Assembly (NCBI GenBank): GCA_009760855.2
Contig: WPIO01000021.1
Coordinates: forward strand, 5,521,001-5,585,000
Origin: Cristatella mucedo
Taxonomy: Eukaryota > Bryozoa > Phylactolaemata > Cristatellidae
Reading direction: 5' to 3'
Length of the DNA stretch: 64,000 nucleotides
In this document: piece by piece, positions 63,525 to 64,000 of the stretch
Layout: each line of letters begins with the position of its first letter
Position numbering within the stretch: position 1 is the first letter of the stretch
Program-made: the position numbers and the translations under genes
Notes under the pieces: model-generated
The model's database searches: none
Told to the model about the DNA's origin: nothing
Seen by the model: only the letters and a program-made list of their open reading frames with translations

Positions 63525-64000
63525 ACTAATACTAGCACTGGCTCCCAGTCAAGCAACAGATTGACTTCAAGGTTTTGTTGCTCACTTTTAGGTCCCTTCA
63601 TTCTATGGCTCCAGCCTATCTCTCCGATATACTCCCCCATCAGGCCAAGCATCGTACCACCCGCTTTTCGGAATCCGGAGTCTACAAATACCTCGTACAA
63701 ACCTTAAATCCTTTGGAGACCGTGCATTTAGTTCGCATGCTCCCAAAGCCTGGAACTCCCTCCCGACCTGCTTCAGAACATCCCCGGACCTGACCACATC
63801 TAAAAGGAACTTATAAACACCTATTTAGGACAGCATTTAGTGGGTCCCTGTGATTCGTCCTTCGTATGCTTATGTGTGCTGACACTGTGCATGGTGTCCA
63901 CTAACCACATTTGCATGCTGACCCTGTGCATGTCACCCCTAACCATATTATTCATTTTGTTTGTTTTTCAAGCATGATTTTACTCACCATTCAATTGCAT
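63525..64000 (+). mobile_element. L2/CR1-like LINE 3' end (family A), running off the window
   Basis: LLTFRSLHSMAPAYLSDILP then HQAKHRTTRFSES, and in another frame SLETVHLVRMLPKPGTPSRP; then a 3' UTR with CACTGTGCATGGTGTC and CATGCTGACCCTGTGCATGT. The conserved body is the reverse complement of 10170-10630 with few differences, so both are fairly young. Confidence 0.85.

Overview
This window is nuclear DNA from a ciliated metazoan, most likely an invertebrate. The genes have introns with GT-AG sites, and the DNA is full of non-LTR retrotransposon fragments, tRNA-derived SINEs and long simple repeats. There is no prokaryotic gene layout. I cannot place the lineage from sequence alone.

Three conserved genes can be rebuilt by joining short exons whose reading phases match. 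(1) At 450-4994 (+) are the last four exons of a CIMIP2/FAM166-type ciliary microtubule inner protein; its 5' end lies left of the window. (2) At 7836-16394 (-), with a possible first exon near 22.6 kb, is a MOB2-like kinase activator. It converges tail to tail with gene 1. (3) At 57365-60386 (+) is the 5' part of an AATF (Bfr2/Che-1/Traube) homologue, starting just downstream of ETS-like promoter motifs and running off the right side. A fourth locus at 31988-33626 (-) has three phase-compatible exons of a membrane protein I do not recognise, with weaker candidate exons further upstream.

Layout: 0-5.3 kb CIMIP2 gene; 5.3-7.8 kb short intergenic region; 7.8-22.6 kb MOB2 gene in GC-rich DNA with old LINE and SINE copies in its introns; 22.6-28.9 kb mostly gene-free with dinucleotide and GATA/GACA arrays; 28.9-31.9 kb decayed Ty3/gypsy element; 32-39.6 kb membrane-protein locus with a 630-bp purine tract and a 1-kb inverted-repeat transposon; 40.3-43 kb a long near-perfect inverted repeat and a second DNA transposon with TA target sites; 43.5-57 kb transposon debris with a few isolated exon-like segments; 57.4-64 kb AATF gene with its introns filled by LINE copies, one carrying a nested SINE.

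The repeats form a coherent system. One L2/CR1-like LINE family contributes many 3' ends, all closing with a similar tail and ATT-rich repeats. One of the two tRNA-headed SINE families carries the same tail, which is the expected signature of a SINE mobilised by that LINE.
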